Both the position numbers and the translations under genes were made by a program. DNA of 64,000 nucleotides from Raphanus sativus (Eukaryota; Streptophyta; Magnoliopsida; Brassicales; Brassicaceae), in the NCBI RefSeq assembly GCF_000801105.2, contig NC_079513.1, positions 25,713,640-25,777,639 of the forward strand, in the 5' to 3' direction. The notes under the pieces were generated by a model that saw only the letters and a program-made list of their open reading frames with translations, was not told where the DNA came from and did not search any database. Shown one piece after another: positions 11,198 through 23,439 of the stretch; position 1 is the stretch's first letter; every line of letters begins with the position of its first letter.

Positions 11198-11611
11198 TCA
11201 GAGCCAGAGAGCACCAGCATCTTTGAGAAGAGGGACGAGTGAGCCGTTGATATGAGAAGCCATCACTCTCTCCATTGATCCCACCATCTTCCCACCGATG
11301 AAAACCACCGGAAGTCCCCCGGGAGAAGTGGAAGCGCCGTTGGAACAGCCGAGGAGACGAAGGAGAGCTCGGTGGATATCTGCTCCGTAAGGGTGTAGGT
11401 CCAGCTCGTGGACGGCGGGAGATACTCCCATTCCGCGGAAGAGACCCTTGACGGCGTGGCACATGCAGCAAGTGCTCACGCTGAATATAACCACCGCGTT
11501 TTCAGCAGCCATGGACTCTACCCTGGCCAGAGTATCCGATGGAAACATTCCCATGTTGTTAACCTTGTTGTAGGACGACAACGAGCTACGAGTTTCGGTT
11601 CTGTATTGCAT
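11198..11611 (-). CDS. ROXY2: CC-type glutaredoxin ROXY2 (At5g14070 orthologue)
   Basis: A single exon of 137 residues starting at ATG 11609-11611. The CC-type active site CCMC is at residues 48-51 in [13 protein letters not shown], followed by the glutathione-binding LPVVFIGGK region. It ends in GALWL, the C-terminal ALWL motif needed for interaction with TGA transcription factors. ROXY2 acts redundantly with ROXY1 in anther development in Arabidopsis. Length (Arabidopsis about 140) and motifs agree. It is intact. GT and GA microsatellites lie in the 5' leader at about 11639-11695. Confidence 0.95.
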   Translation of the reverse strand: MQYRTETRSSLSSYNKVNNMGMFPSDTLARVESMAAENAVVIFSVSTCCMCHAVKGLFRGMGVSPAVHELDLHPYGADIHRALLRLLGCSNGASTSPGGLPVVFIGGKMVGSMERVMASHINGSLVPLLKDAGALWL

Positions 11612-11638
11612 TTTGTCTTTCTAAGTTAGAGAGATGGA

Positions 11639-11671
<33 letters not shown>

Positions 11672-13456
11672 TTGGTTGTGATGGGGAGAGAGAGAGTCAG
11701 AGGCATGCTATTTATAGAAGGTGAGCTTCTCCATTTAACTGGTATAATAATTTTTTATTTAATTTAAATGCAAAATGATAACAAACTAATTGACGTGATA
11801 GCGTGGTTGTTAGCTTTCGGAATATTTTTCTGTTTACATAATGTTTTTTCAGATTTCGCTCTACAGTTTAAAAATTCGAATATTTTTGATATTTTTCAGT
11901 TAAGTAGGTTAAAAGAATAAAATAATTTGTAATAGATATCTATCCTTATTGTCACGCCAAATTAGAATTTTGATGCTGCCAACATTATATGAGCAAACCG
12001 TAACGTTGAGATGAGATCGAATGTTTGGATATGGCCGGTGGTTATCCATTATATTCCATTTCCGCTTTATGCTCAAATTCTCTAATTAAACTCTATAATC
12101 AAGCTAGATATAATATCATTATCAAAAATTCATAATGATCGTAAAAGGAGGTGGAATATTTTGTTTGGAATGTAATCCAATTAGCGCATCGATCCCACTA
12201 ATATAGCTAGGCATATGTTTAAAGATGAGTTGGAACTTGGAATATATGTATAAATCAGAATCGAATTTCGTATAATCATAGACCAATGGGGATATATATA
12301 AAATTGGCAATTTGTATTAAAAAGGAAATAAGGGAGTCATCAATATGCTTGGAATTAGTTTTTTTTTAAAAGAAGACACCGTTAAATGTGATATGGTTGC
12401 AACCAGCGTTTACTTTCTACCATCAGAATGTAGAGTGTTCTTGCATGGAAATTTACAAATCGGCATGCGTTCATGCTAGCATCTTTTGATTTTTTTTTTT
12501 TTTTGAAAACTATTCATGCTAGCATCTTTATGTCTATAGTAAGTTCCTTTAGAGAAAAAAAAATGTATAGCTCATATAGTTTAGATCGCAAAAATGGTAG
12601 ATAAGTTTTACGAAAAGCCTGAAAAAGGTAGAGAGTTTGACAAAGTTGGTCGTCACATGCAACTTTAACCTTCCATGCATGCGTCTGCCTTTTTTCTCAT
12701 CTGCGAATTCGCCTTCTTGTTTCTCATGTTTGACCAACCACTCCTCCCCAAAAAAGAAAAAGGTCAAATAAGAATATTATTGTTGTCAGCACAAACAACT
12801 TGTTACGAAAATTCATAGGTACTAATCTGCAATAAAATAATAAAAACTCCTAAAAAATATTCATATTCTCCATCACCTGATCATATATAATTCTGATTTT
12901 GCTTTTACGTATTTAAATGAATAAAAAGCACGCTTATTAGGAGGACATAAGTATATAGTTTAAAAGTGTGTCCAAAAGAGTTATATGTCTCTTCATCGGT
13001 TTTAGGACTAAATCTTTGCCTCAAGGTAGTACTTAAAAAAACAATCTCGTGGGATTACGCTTGTCGGACCACTTTATTTATTTTTAAATAAAATAAAAAT
13101 CTAAGGTCGTTGCAGAAGCCTTACGTAACACATGTCATCAGATGTGTATTTTTTTGTTGACTAGTCGGTTGGTTAGACGGTTATAACCCTCGAGATATGC
13201 TTTTGAGGACGGGCATTTCCGGAATTTCTCACATTCAAAGCCTGCACCTTCTTGAATAACGCCCACTTTTACACATCCCTTGTTCCTTTTCTTTTTTTTT
13301 TGTTGACCGTTATGTTTGTTGAAAGACATTTTATTGATTATAGAGTTTGAAACAACATTATAACCGTATCACAACAACAACAACTAGAAAGAGAAGAAGA
13401 GTGTGAAGTAGTTCCAAGTCTTAGTAGACACATTCTTTAGCTCTGTGTCTTGTGCA
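11612..13456. other. Intergenic region between ROXY2 and aspartate kinase
   Basis: ROXY2 promoter side, with GT/GA microsatellites at 11639-11695. No supportable gene. A poly(T) insert flanked by 17-bp direct repeats is at 12470-12529. The right end is the 3' flank of the aspartate kinase gene. Confidence 0.6.
12470..12529 (-). repeat. Oligo(A) micro-insertion with 17-bp direct repeats
   Basis: The repeat ttcatgctagcatcttt occurs at 12470-12486 and again at 12513-12529. The 26 bases between them are essentially poly(T) followed by gaaaacta. On the minus strand this reads as a short lead, then oligo(A), inside a perfect target-site duplication. Confidence 0.75.
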
Positions 13457-16086
13457 TCAAGAAGAGGTCTCAAAGAAGGCGGAGTGAAGAGCCCTCACAC
13501 ATTGCTCAGCCTCTTCATCATTCACTATCAATGAAATGTTCACCTGAAAAAAAAAACACATTTTGTACTCATTACAAAACCCATAACAATACTAATATTC
13601 ATCTGTATTTATATACACATGTAGCAGTTGAGTTTCTAACCTTAGATGCACCCTGTGAGATCATCTGCACATTCACTCCATTGCTTCTAAGTACTTTAAA
13701 AACCTGTTTTGATCATTCATTCCATTCCCATTAACTTCTTTAAAAACTTTTCATAATCAAAAGAGAACCACAAAGACTAGATCAATTATTACCTTCTCTA
13801 ATATGAGTGATGATTTCTGAACATTTCCTATGAGAGAGATGATTGATCTGCGCTGAAGCAGCTTCACAACAGCAATCTTCTCTAGCTCCTCCACCACATG
13901 ATCCAGCTCCTGTTTCACACACTCCCAATCATTTTACAGATATTTTACAGTGACCCTCGGAATCTACCAGACAGTAAAACGGAGACTTACGTTTGCTCGC
14001 TGAACTAACTCTCTACCCCAGAGCTTTGCTGGATCAAGTGTCAGAGATATACTAACTTCACTTGTTGCCACAACATCCACAGATATGCCTAAGTCTTCAA
14101 ATGTGGTAAACACCTGCACAAAGAGTATATGAAACCTTACAGTGTAATAATACTAATCAAAGTTGAATAAAGATATTAATCTAGGTAGATTACCTTGGCG
14201 AGGAAACCGTACTGGCCGAGCATACGAGTGCTCGCTATGTCCAACATGGTCACATTACGTTTCAGAACAATGCTTGTGAGAACGGCCTATACAAAGGAGG
14301 GAGAAGAGGTCATTGATAGTTTTGATATAATTGAGTTTTTAAAGATACCCTTTTGTTTCACAAACCTTACTCATGTCTCTTGACCTGGTGATGACAGTTC
14401 CTGGAGCATTGGGGTTGTACGAGTTCTTAACCCTCACAGGAATGTCACCATCTCTTGCTGGCCTCATGGACAGTGGATGCAACACCTGCATTGAAAGAGC
14501 GATATGCTCAGCCATTCAGACAGAAAAGCGCACACCAGTGTAGATAATGTAATGTAAGAGATTACCTGGGCACCAAAGTAAGCAAGCTCAGCTGCCTCAT
14601 CGAACGTTAAGCATGGAACAGACTGAGCTCCAGAGTATATGTTCGGATCACAAGTCAAAACTCCATCCACATCTTTCCAAACCTACACCAGATTCAGACA
14701 AAACAAAGACAAATCTTTGCTCAACAAAACTCCATCTTTATGATGCAATCTTGGATTAAACCTATACCTGAATCTCCCTCAGTCCTAACGCTTTCCCAAT
14801 CGTTGTTGCCGTCAAATCACTACCACCCCTGCCTAACGTAGTTATAGCACAAGACCTCCATCCCTGCAGAAACACACACATACAACTCATGAGCCAAGAG
14901 AACAACATTATGTGAAACACTTAGAAAAAAATTATAAAAACCTTTCCGAGGAAGCCAGTAACTACAGGGACAGCCTTGTCCTTGCTCCAGTTATTAAGCA
15001 GCGTCTTGGAGACAGCAGGGTACGTTGCTTCAAGTATATCAGCATTTGTGAAATCGTCTGTGGTTATAAACCCAATCTCAAATGCATCATACTGCCCAAC
15101 AACAAACAAACCAACTCATCAAGTTAATAACTTTAAAATATGTTTTGACAAACAAAGGGGGAACTATATAAAAGCAAACATACTTGACGAGCTTTATGGC
15201 CAATTTTGTTGAGATACGCAGAGAAAAGCCTCGTGGACATGCACTCTCCAAACGAGACCAAGTAGTCTCTTGTACGCAAGGTTAACTCTTTCATCATCGA
15301 TATGCCTTTCAGCAGCTGGTGTAGTCCTTCTAGGTGTTCTGCAAAATGAAATTTGGATTCAGAAACAAGAAGCTTTTGAGAAACAGGAACCAAAGGGGCA
15401 CTACTTACGTGCAATAACAGTTGTTTCCACTCCAAGCTCATGAGCAGTTCTGAACATATAACATTTTTTTTTTGTTTTACTGTGAACACACTCTAAATAA
15501 CAATCACACACAAAAAAATTGTTTTTAATTCTATACCTTAAATGGAGTTCCTTAATAAAGCTCAGTTCTTCAATACTTTCTACGTTTGTGACACCGCAAG
15601 TAACAGCCTTCTCTCCAGCCTAGTGAGACCCAAAAGGCTTAAGACAATAACTCACTAATACCAAAATAGGAAGTAGAAAAGACTGAGAATGTTTTTGTTT
15701 TTGTTTTTTACCTTCAGAAGCTTATTAGTTGTCTTCCCCATTGCTGAAAGCACAATAACAGGCCTCTCCTCAGGAAAGCTGAGTATAAGATTGGCAACTT
15801 CTTTCATCCTCTCAGCTGATTCCACCGACGAGCCGCCGAATTTCATCACACATGTCAGCTCTTTGCCTGTTCCGCTTACACTGCTCCTCTCAGTCTCTTT
15901 TCTCTCGATCAAATCGACTCTTGCAGCAGCAGCTTCACAACTAACTCTCAAAGCTATGTTCCTACAAGAATGCTCTACGGTTCTAAAGATTGCGCTACTC
16001 AAGGTCTTTGTGCCAAACTCAAGCCTCTTTGAACTCAAAGCAAGCCCTGGAGTTTGAACTCCACACAACTGCAGTGAAGCCGTCAT
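13457..16086 (-). CDS. AK2: Monofunctional aspartate kinase, plastidic (At5g14060 orthologue)
   Basis: Thirteen minus-strand exons: 15712-16086, 15537-15619, 15409-15449, 15184-15338, 14942-15091, 14768-14863, 14566-14682, 14366-14485, 14194-14286, 13991-14113, 13793-13909, 13641-13703, 13457-13543. They total 1620 nt, 539 residues, all with GT-AG introns. An N-terminal Ser-rich transit-like region precedes the kinase signature MKFGGSSV (residues 81-88). LGRGGSDLTATTIGK and DGVLTCDPNIY mark the rest of the kinase domain. The C-terminal part (VDVVATSEVSISLTLDP; SNGVNVQMISQGASKVNIS) forms the two ACT regulatory domains. It catalyses ATP-dependent phosphorylation of aspartate, the first step of Lys/Thr/Met synthesis, and this class is lysine-feedback-inhibited. 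A 5' UTR intron is likely (donor near 16627, acceptor near 16159). Symbol by orthology. Confidence 0.93.
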
Positions 16087-17517
16087 TTACACTCAAATAG
16101 TGAGGCTCTGCTTTATGATCTCGACGAATGATTACAGCTGTGACTGTTCAATGAGGGAGCCTGCAACTTGCAAAAGTAATAGAATTAAGAAGGTAAAGAT
16201 CATGACTTTCTCATGGAAACTATATATTATAATGATTTTAACAGTTAGGTAGAACCTGTCACGGTATTAAAACTCTTTCTTTAACCATTTAGGACAATGT
16301 GAAGTTGACTAGGGAGAGACACACATAACGATTACTTCTCAAATAAAATCAAATCAAATCAAACAACCAATTATACAAGCGATCGTTATAGGTAACATTA
16401 TAAGAGTAACAGTTGTGCTTGTTATTCGAAAAAGACAAAAAGAGGAACACTTTCTTTTGTAAGGACTCAAAACCCAAATGGATCTGTTATAATCAAGAAT
16501 ATGAAGCATGCAAACAAGAAAATGTGTTTCTTTATCACTTAATTGGAAGAAAATAGCAAAAATGGTGATCAAAACACAGAGAAGAGCATGCATCCAAAGG
16601 AAGAAGATGAATGTAGTAAGACAAGTACCTCAACTCGATCTCTCCGGACACAGCTGAAACGACTGGTCGGATTCGCCGGCCAGGCTCCAGAGAGGAAGTA
16701 AATGATTCTTTTTTTTGTGTTTAAGAAGTGAAAACGGCGCTTAAGACATGTAATTAAGAGGACGTGGAGACACAACGCTGTTGGTGTGTGTTGCCCTTCT
16801 CAGAATCCCACGGTCCAGATTCAATCTGTGGATTCTAGATACCCTTTCAGCCTCGGGTAAGCCACTAACTAGCATTGTTTTTTGGATGTGTTATTTAGTG
16901 AAACAATGGCGACATGTTACTTCTTCTCGTGCCACTTATTTTAGATATCCAAAATAGGTCTCGATAGTGACACAACGTGAGAACGACTTGGCCCACTCAG
17001 TTCCAATAATCAGAGGGACTACTGCAATGATCGATAAATGTTCAAAGGACATTTTGATAACAGAAGGGGTAATGCGACAAAAGAAACGGGTTTCATAAGT
17101 TTATTTTAAGAGATTTTAGGGTTTTAGAAGTTTAATATCTACAAAATAAAATGAAAAATTAGCCTTTAATGGGTCAACGACTTTGACGCCCTTTGAAAAG
17201 CCCATGGGCCAGACAAAAATCTAAATTAAATTAAATAACAACTGGAAAGTTTCGTTATATAGTAGCCTTTTAATGGGTCAACGGGTTCACGCCGCTTCAA
17301 AAGCCCATGGGCCATAATAAAACTATTACGATGGCATTTATGTGATTATTTGAAAGTATATGCCTTCTTTCATCCGGATCGAATTGCCCAATAAAGCGCC
17401 GAGATTCGAGAGTCCAACAACATCATTGGCGTTCTCATTAGGCAGCGTAAGATCGGACATTGCCACCGCAGCTCATTTCCTACGCAAACCTTTTTTTCTC
17501 CGTTAAACGCCGCCGCG
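16087..17517. other. Shared upstream region of aspartate kinase and phosphate carrier
   Basis: It contains the 5' UTR exon and intron of the aspartate kinase gene (left ~700 bases) and the promoter of the phosphate carrier (right). A duplicated 50-bp promoter module is annotated separately. The WD40 gene expected from Arabidopsis order (At5g14050) is absent. Confidence 0.6.
17161..17313 (+). promoter_or_regulatory. Duplicated site II promoter module
   Basis: Two ~50-bp copies (17161-17210 and 17264-17313) share agcctt, ttaatgggtcaac and a terminal cccatgggcc. TGGGCC/GGCCCA (site II) elements are common in promoters of mitochondrial and growth-related plant genes. They lie about 200-350 bp upstream of the phosphate carrier start. 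Regulatory role is inferred. Confidence 0.6.
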
Positions 17518-19411
17518 ATGGAGTCTCCGAAGCATTCTCTGATCCCTAGCTTCCTCTATTCCTCTTCCTCATCGCCGAGATCTCTCCTCCTCGATCAGTA
17601 CTCCAACTCCAACGCTGCATTCGCGTCCTCCAACCTCGAGAAATCTCCTTCCCCTCCTCCTCCGACGATGGTGTCTCGGAAGAATTTCATGATCGCGTCT
17701 CCCACGGAGCCGGGGAAAGGGATCGAGATGTACTCTCCCGCCTTCTACGCCGCGTGTACCTTCGGTGGGATTCTCAGCTGTGGTCTCACTCATATGACCG
17801 TTACTCCTCTCGATCTCGTCAAGTGCAATATGCAGGTAATGTATTGTATATACGTCACCGTTTAGATCGATTGCTCTTAGACTCGTTTACGCAGATCCGT
17901 TGTCCACGTGTTTCTCAGGTGATGAGATCTACGTGTTAGCCTTGTTGTCTAGGTTGGATAGATCCGTGACTGATATGTTTAACCTTCTTGATCTCTATGT
18001 ATATTTTCTCATCGAGTTGTATGTATGTTGAATCTAAACATGAATAGACGCTGCTGCCTTAGCTTGTACCTGTTACTTATTGATGTACGTGATTATGCGT
18101 ATTTCATAACCTTTGGATTTGATTTATTTAGCGTTTTTTTTCTTTTACTGAGTTTTTTTTTTTTACTTTGTGGATTGATTCACTTAACACTGATATGTTC
18201 CTTGCTAACTAGATTGATCCGGCGAAGTACAAGAGCATCTCCTCTGGTTTTGGGATCCTGTTGAAGGAACAAGGAGTCAAGGGCTTTTTCCGTGGATGGG
18301 TTCCTACTTTGTTGGGTTACAGTGCTCAGGGCGCCTGCAAGTTCGGATTCTACGAGTTCTTCAAGAAGTATTACTCTGACCTTGCTGGACCTGAGTACAC
18401 TGCCAAGTACAAGACACTCATCTACCTTGCTGGTTCTGCTTCTGCTGAGGTTATCGCCGATATTGCACTTTGCCCCTTTGAAGCTGTTAAGGTTAGGGTT
18501 CAGACTCAGCCTGGTTTCGCTAGGGGAATGTCTGATGGGTTTCCCAAGTTTGTCAAGTCTGAAGGATTCGGAGGGTGAGTGTTTGGGCGTTAATAAGATT
18601 ATCTCCCCTTGTTACAGATAAGCTATTTGTGTCTGATTTTCGTGTTTTTCTTTTGCAGCTTGTATAAGGGTCTTGGTCCACTTTGGGGACGTCAGATTCC
18701 TTGTAAGTTCTCGCTTATATTCTGAAACCTGTCTGTTGCACAATATATTTTCTTTTTGATTTTGGGCATGAAGCACACACGATTTTTGTAAAGCAACATT
18801 GTGCTGATGATATATGCAAACTTGACAGACACCATGATGAAGTTTGCTTCGTTTGAGACCATTGTTGAGATGATCTACAAGTACGCAATCCCCAACCCAA
18901 AGCACGAATGCAGCAAAGGTCTGCAGCTCGGGGTTAGTTTTGCTGGAGGTTACGTTGCAGGAGTGTTCTGTGCAATTGTTTCCCACCCTGCTGATAACCT
19001 AGTTTCGTTCCTCAACAATGCTAAGGGAGCAACCGTTGGTGATGTAAGTTACTATGTTCAATACAAAAAAACTGTTGATTTGTGTTGCTATGGAATTAAT
19101 ATTTAACTTTGGTGTAATGAAATGTAGGCGGTGAAGAAGATAGGACTGTTGGGACTCTTCACAAGAGGACTTCCTCTAAGGATTGTGATGATAGGGACAT
19201 TGACCGGAGCACAATGGGGTTTATATGATGCCTTCAAAGTGTTTGTTGGCCTGTAAGATCCTCTCTCTACTCACTTCCTTTTGTTTCCTTCGTCACTAAC
19301 TTATTCAAAAAATGCTAAGTCTCAATTCTTCTGATTTGATTCAGTCCCACCACCGGGGGTGTTGCTCCAGCGCCTGCCATCGTTGCTGCTGAAGCCAAAG
19401 CCCAAAACTAA
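17518..19411 (+). CDS. PHT3;1: Mitochondrial phosphate carrier (At5g14040 orthologue)
   Basis: Six exons: 17518-17835, 18213-18574, 18659-18702, 18829-19043, 19128-19252, 19345-19411. They total 1131 nt, 376 residues (Arabidopsis about 375). After a Ser/Pro-rich presequence come three mitochondrial-carrier repeats. Their signatures are [10 protein letters not shown] (residues 97-106), [10 protein letters not shown] and the degenerate [10 protein letters not shown] typical of the third repeat of phosphate carriers. The protein imports phosphate with protons across the inner mitochondrial membrane for ATP synthesis. All introns are GT-AG and the frame is uninterrupted. Two site II modules lie in the promoter. 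The tail is Ala-rich ([18 protein letters not shown]). Confidence 0.95.
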
Positions 19412-19811
19412 ATGATGATGAAAAGGGTTTAGGATTTTTGTTTGACAAAAAATAAGAGAAACGTATTGCAGAGAGAGGAAGAGTGAGCTCATCCTCCGAT
19501 TCCAACTTTATTTTTCCTTTTTCTTTTTTGTGTTCCTGAATTCAGGATAGTGCTCTCTTTCCCTATTATTGTTTCTTTCGTGTTTGTGGGATTGTAATCG
19601 TAAAAAGATGAGAGGGACACACTGCACAATAGAGAGAGCGGGCACACACCCACTTACTACTTTTGGTTATATTTCTTTTGAAAATCTTCTTTTCTCCTGT
19701 TTCATTTCTGCTATAGTTTCCACCATTTACAATCTGTTGATTCAGCATGCACCGTATTTGTTGATTTTGTTAACACATCGAAAATAGTCATTACTATACA
19801 AAAACAAATAT
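19412..19811. other. 3' flank of the phosphate carrier gene
   Basis: T-rich 3' UTR and downstream DNA. No further gene is seen before the tRNA. Confidence 0.5.
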
Positions 19812-19884
19812 CGCCCACCGTGGGGCTCGAACCCACGACCACAAGGTTAAGAGCCTTGCGCTCTACCAACTGAGCTAGACGGGC
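19812..19884 (-). tRNA. tRNA-Lys (anticodon CUU)
   Basis: On the minus strand a 73-nt cloverleaf begins GCCCGTCTAGCTCAGTTGG (D arm with AGCTCAGTTGG). Its anticodon arm is AAGGCTCTTAACCTT with loop CTCTTAA, giving anticodon CTT. The T arm is GTGGGTTCGAGCCCCAC. The acceptor 7-bp stem pairs with G-T wobbles at positions 5 and 6. Discriminator base is G and CCA is not encoded, as normal for nuclear tRNA genes. A short poly(T) stretch follows within about 50 bases on the minus strand. Confidence 0.96.
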
Positions 19885-20399
19885 TTTGACGGTTATGTTT
19901 ATCCTATTATTTTATTTATAATATTTACCTTGAGTAAGTTTACTTGGTTTACTAGTTCAAAGTCATGCATGCTGTCATGACGAAAGGCCATCGTATTGAC
20001 GAATCTACTGATTTTAAGGAAATTGGAAGAGGTCACAGAAGGTCGAGCTCAAATCATCACTGATAAGGAGCTTGCAGGCACACGAGCTCGCTCTTTCTAT
20101 GTTACACATAGACCCTCAGTTTGATCAGAAACCATAACAAAGAAAAAAAAGAGAACTTCGTGACTACGCGAAATAGAATGCAGACTAAGCCATATAAAGC
20201 AGGAGACAGAATGAAAGTAAAAGGGAGACCTTCATGACTATGCACTCTTATCACGCAAACCAAAATAACTCTTTAAATAGTCCTCTGCAACACCAAAATC
20301 AAGTATATTCTCTAATTCGTACAAGTTCGGAAACTGTGCTTTAACTGCTAAACACAACAACGAACAATGCAGATCTTTCTCATTATCGTCTCACTACTT
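19885..20399. other. Between tRNA-Lys and TRAP-beta
   Basis: No gene seen. The right part is the 3' UTR of the TRAP-beta gene. Confidence 0.5.
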
Positions 20400-22120
20400 T
20401 TAGCGTTTCTTCTTGCCGCTCGCTTTTGCTGCATTGGACTTTGAAGGTGTTCCTACCAAGTATACGAACAAAACCACCATGGAGACCACTGAAACAAGTG
20501 ATCCATATTTTGCCAGCACCCTCTGCAACAATTGAAACATAGTAAGGTTATTAACGGTTATTATTCGATGATTTTGGTGGGAGGAAAGAATTTCACATCA
20601 AGTTACCTTTGCCTGAGATTATTAGAGCAGCACCAAGAGCAGCATCCAATACACAACACAAGACAATAATGAAAGTTAATTAATGAGATGAGGAAAAATA
20701 CGTTTAGGATATGATTGAAAGAACAACTCATAAGAAATCAAGTTTACCAGGGCAAGCGGGTCTGTTGGAGGAATGTCCGCGAGGATGTCTAGAGGTAGTA
20801 TTGGAGTTGAGTACACTTGCTACAAACAAGAAAACCGTAACACATGATCACATCACATACGTCGATTTTGAAGTAAAACAATAGTCATTACAAGACTTAG
20901 TGTTTCTTGTTAGAAAATGAATTGGAGGGTTTAAAAAACTATGAAGCTTTGTTGCTTTTTACCAGTTGCTGGCGTATTGTTTGTTACTTATGGTTCTAAC
21001 GATACACAAATAAATAAATAAAAAATCGACACGAAGGGCGATTATAAAAAAGACAAACCTGTAGAGCTGCCTTTGTGGGGATGCGGAAAGTAACCACAGC
21101 AGGAGCACCATAGAAGAGTCCTTTAACCTTAGCCTCTAATTCGAAAGAATGAGACAGAATACCTCCTCTGCATACAAATATCAGATTAGTGACGGAAAAG
21201 AAGCAGCTAGCCTAGCTACCCAAAACATTTATGATTAAAAAGGAAAAAAACTCACGCATCAAGTCTCTCCCATGATCTTGATGTGTTTCCATTAACAACT
21301 TCAAAAGTTTTCTTATCCCAGGTGTTATCAGTCAGAGTCACATCATACGCCGTCCTGAGAGAGCATTCACCAAAACCATCTCACGCTTTTAGTCGAAAAT
21401 TCATATAAAATACGAAACTCAATGGAACAGTTCAAATTATGTTACGTTTACTAGCCACCGATACAGAGTATAACGTCATTATTCCACAGTAGCTAATCTC
21501 TTCATGCAAATAAACGATCAGAAACTAAACTAGATCGGAAATGCAAGCATAAGAATCAGATCAAACGGCCTTTCGTTTACAAGCTACAGATCAGATACAC
21601 AATCACCACGTTACTAATCCATACGATAAGACCTAATGATAGCTCAAGTATGAATGACGTCATGATTCTACCACATTAGCTAATCTCTTCACGCAAATAG
21701 ACGATCAGAAACTAAATTAGATCGTAAATGCAAGCTCATGAAACAGATTAAAATGGCGTTTCGCTTACTAGCTACCGATACACAATCACACTAGATCTAG
21801 CGATAGCTCAAGCACAACGTCAATGATTCTACACTAGCTAATCTCTTCATGCAAATAGACGATCGGAAATTGCAAGCATATGAATCAGAAGATTTACGAG
21901 GGAATAAGAAAAACTAGAGGAGATGGTAGAGAACTAACGCAGATCCTTGGTTGTAGATGTCGAAGGAAACCAGGACACGCTCAGCGCCGGATTTGAGCCT
22001 GTTGAGAGTAGCTTTCTTGTGAACCACCATGAACGGCATTTCCGAGGTCGCGAACGAAGCGGAGACGAGCATGAAAACCGCAACGGCGGAGATCAGAAGC
22101 TTAGCTAAGGGGATCGCCAT
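20400..22120 (-). CDS. Translocon-associated protein beta subunit (At5g14030 orthologue)
   Basis: Five exons: 21939-22120, 21256-21354, 21059-21167, 20748-20819, 20400-20522. They total 585 nt, 194 residues (Arabidopsis about 195). The N-terminus MAIPLAKLLISAVAVFMLV is a cleavable signal peptide. The lumenal domain is beta-rich (VLVSFDIYNQGSATAYDVTL). The C-terminus has one membrane span (SLVSVVSMVVLFVYLV) and a basic cytosolic tail ending KKKR. TRAP-beta (SSR2) is part of the ER complex associated with the Sec61 channel during protein import. The first intron (21355-21938) holds a diverged tandem repeat. The gene is intact. Confidence 0.94.
21440..21880. repeat. Diverged tandem repeat inside TRAP-beta intron 1
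   Basis: The block tagctaatctcttca, then gcaaata and acgatc starts at 21490, 21677 and 21835, giving periods of 187 and 158 bases. Blocks around gctaccgatacacaatc recur between them. About 2.5 copies are present. Confidence 0.8.
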
Positions 22121-23439
22121 GGTGTTTGATCTTTCGAAGAAGATGAAGATGCGAAACAGATCTGTGATTGATTGATTTCTCTCAGCTCGTGAACGCTCCG
22201 ACGACGACGATATTACCACACTCGGACACGAAGAAAGTCAACGATGGGCCCAAATGCTTTTACGCCTAATAATGGGCCCATTTAAAAGAGGCCCGTTCTA
22301 ATTAATTAATTCCATTTTTTGGAAAATATAACTCTATAAATGTGCACAAAAAACTCTATAAATTAATACATCCGTACATTAATTAATAAAATTTTCGCAG
22401 TTGACAAAAAGAAATTGAATTCTGAATTTACTTCTCAACTCAATTAATTTTTTCGTAAACTAAAACTAATAAAATATTACGGTTTGAATAGTAGTAATTT
22501 TATAAAAGTTTTATTGCACAGTTGTAACGCACAGACTGTCTCCTGCCACAATCTATATAGAACATGTTTCTTCTCTATCACCACCACATTTCCATTTGAG
22601 TCAGATATTCCTTGATATTTATTTGTTAACATAGTTATCTTCTTATAGTATTTCTTTTATTGATCTAATCATCTTATAGTATTACTTTTTATTGATCTAA
22701 TCATCTTATAGTATTACTTATTTCGTTCAATAATAAAGTTTACGCGCTTGCAAAACTGACAACGTTATGTTTTATACTACAAGCCAAGCCAACGGTTTGT
22801 TCACTGAAGACACATATTGACCCAAAAAAAAATCTTAAGAGGTTCTGTTAGACTGTTACATATAATTTCAGTTATAACTCTAATTGTTTATTAGTTGGAG
22901 TAAGAAAACAGTGTAAAAAGTGAGTTGATTCAGTTAATCAAGGTGGCGGGAAAATTAAGGAAAGAAATCAACGAGGAGAGCCAATTAAAGTCAAGCAAGT
23001 GGGGATGAGAATTCACAAATTTCCAGAAGAAACATAGTTAAAACTTGGATTAAACCGAAAGGCATGTGCCCTTTATTTTTCTTTGGTTTAATTAAATCAG
23101 CAGTACTATACTAGTATGTACAGTTGACATTAAATAGTGAGCATGTGGGTGGATTGCATCGAACTATGAGACCTAAGTGAATCTGTTTCCACCACCTTCT
23201 CTTCCATCATCCTTTGGAACCTTCAAACCAACCTTCCCTCACATGCTTCCTCTGTTAGCTCTCTGAGATTCTCCTCCTTTTTTTATATTAATCTCAAGCT
23301 TCTAATATCAGGATCTATCTGTGTTCAGGTTTTTCCAACAACATCCATATTTTCTTTTCAATGTTCCGTATGTTTGTAGGAAGATGATGATATCTTGTGA
23401 GCAAAAATCATAGCAGAGAGATAGAGAGAGGGAGGGAGC
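22121..23439. other. Divergent promoter region of TRAP-beta and the BRO1-domain gene
   Basis: No gene. The left end carries site II motifs (22245-22294). A ~32-bp AT-rich unit (cttatagtatt, attgatctaatcat) repeats about 2.5 times at 22642-22720. The right end is the leader of the BRO1-domain gene. Confidence 0.6.
22245..22294 (-). promoter_or_regulatory. Cluster of TGGGCC (site II) motifs upstream of TRAP-beta
   Basis: tgggccc occurs at 22245-22251 and 22273-22279, with a third aggccc at 22289-22294. They lie about 125-175 bases upstream of the TRAP-beta start codon. Role inferred from the known enrichment of these motifs in housekeeping plant promoters. Confidence 0.55.

Noticed and set aside
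20598..20612. Possible micro-exon in the last TRAP-beta intron (tctcag...gtaac)
   Set aside because: Exons 20748-20819 and 20400-20522 already join in phase 0 and give the expected family sequence.
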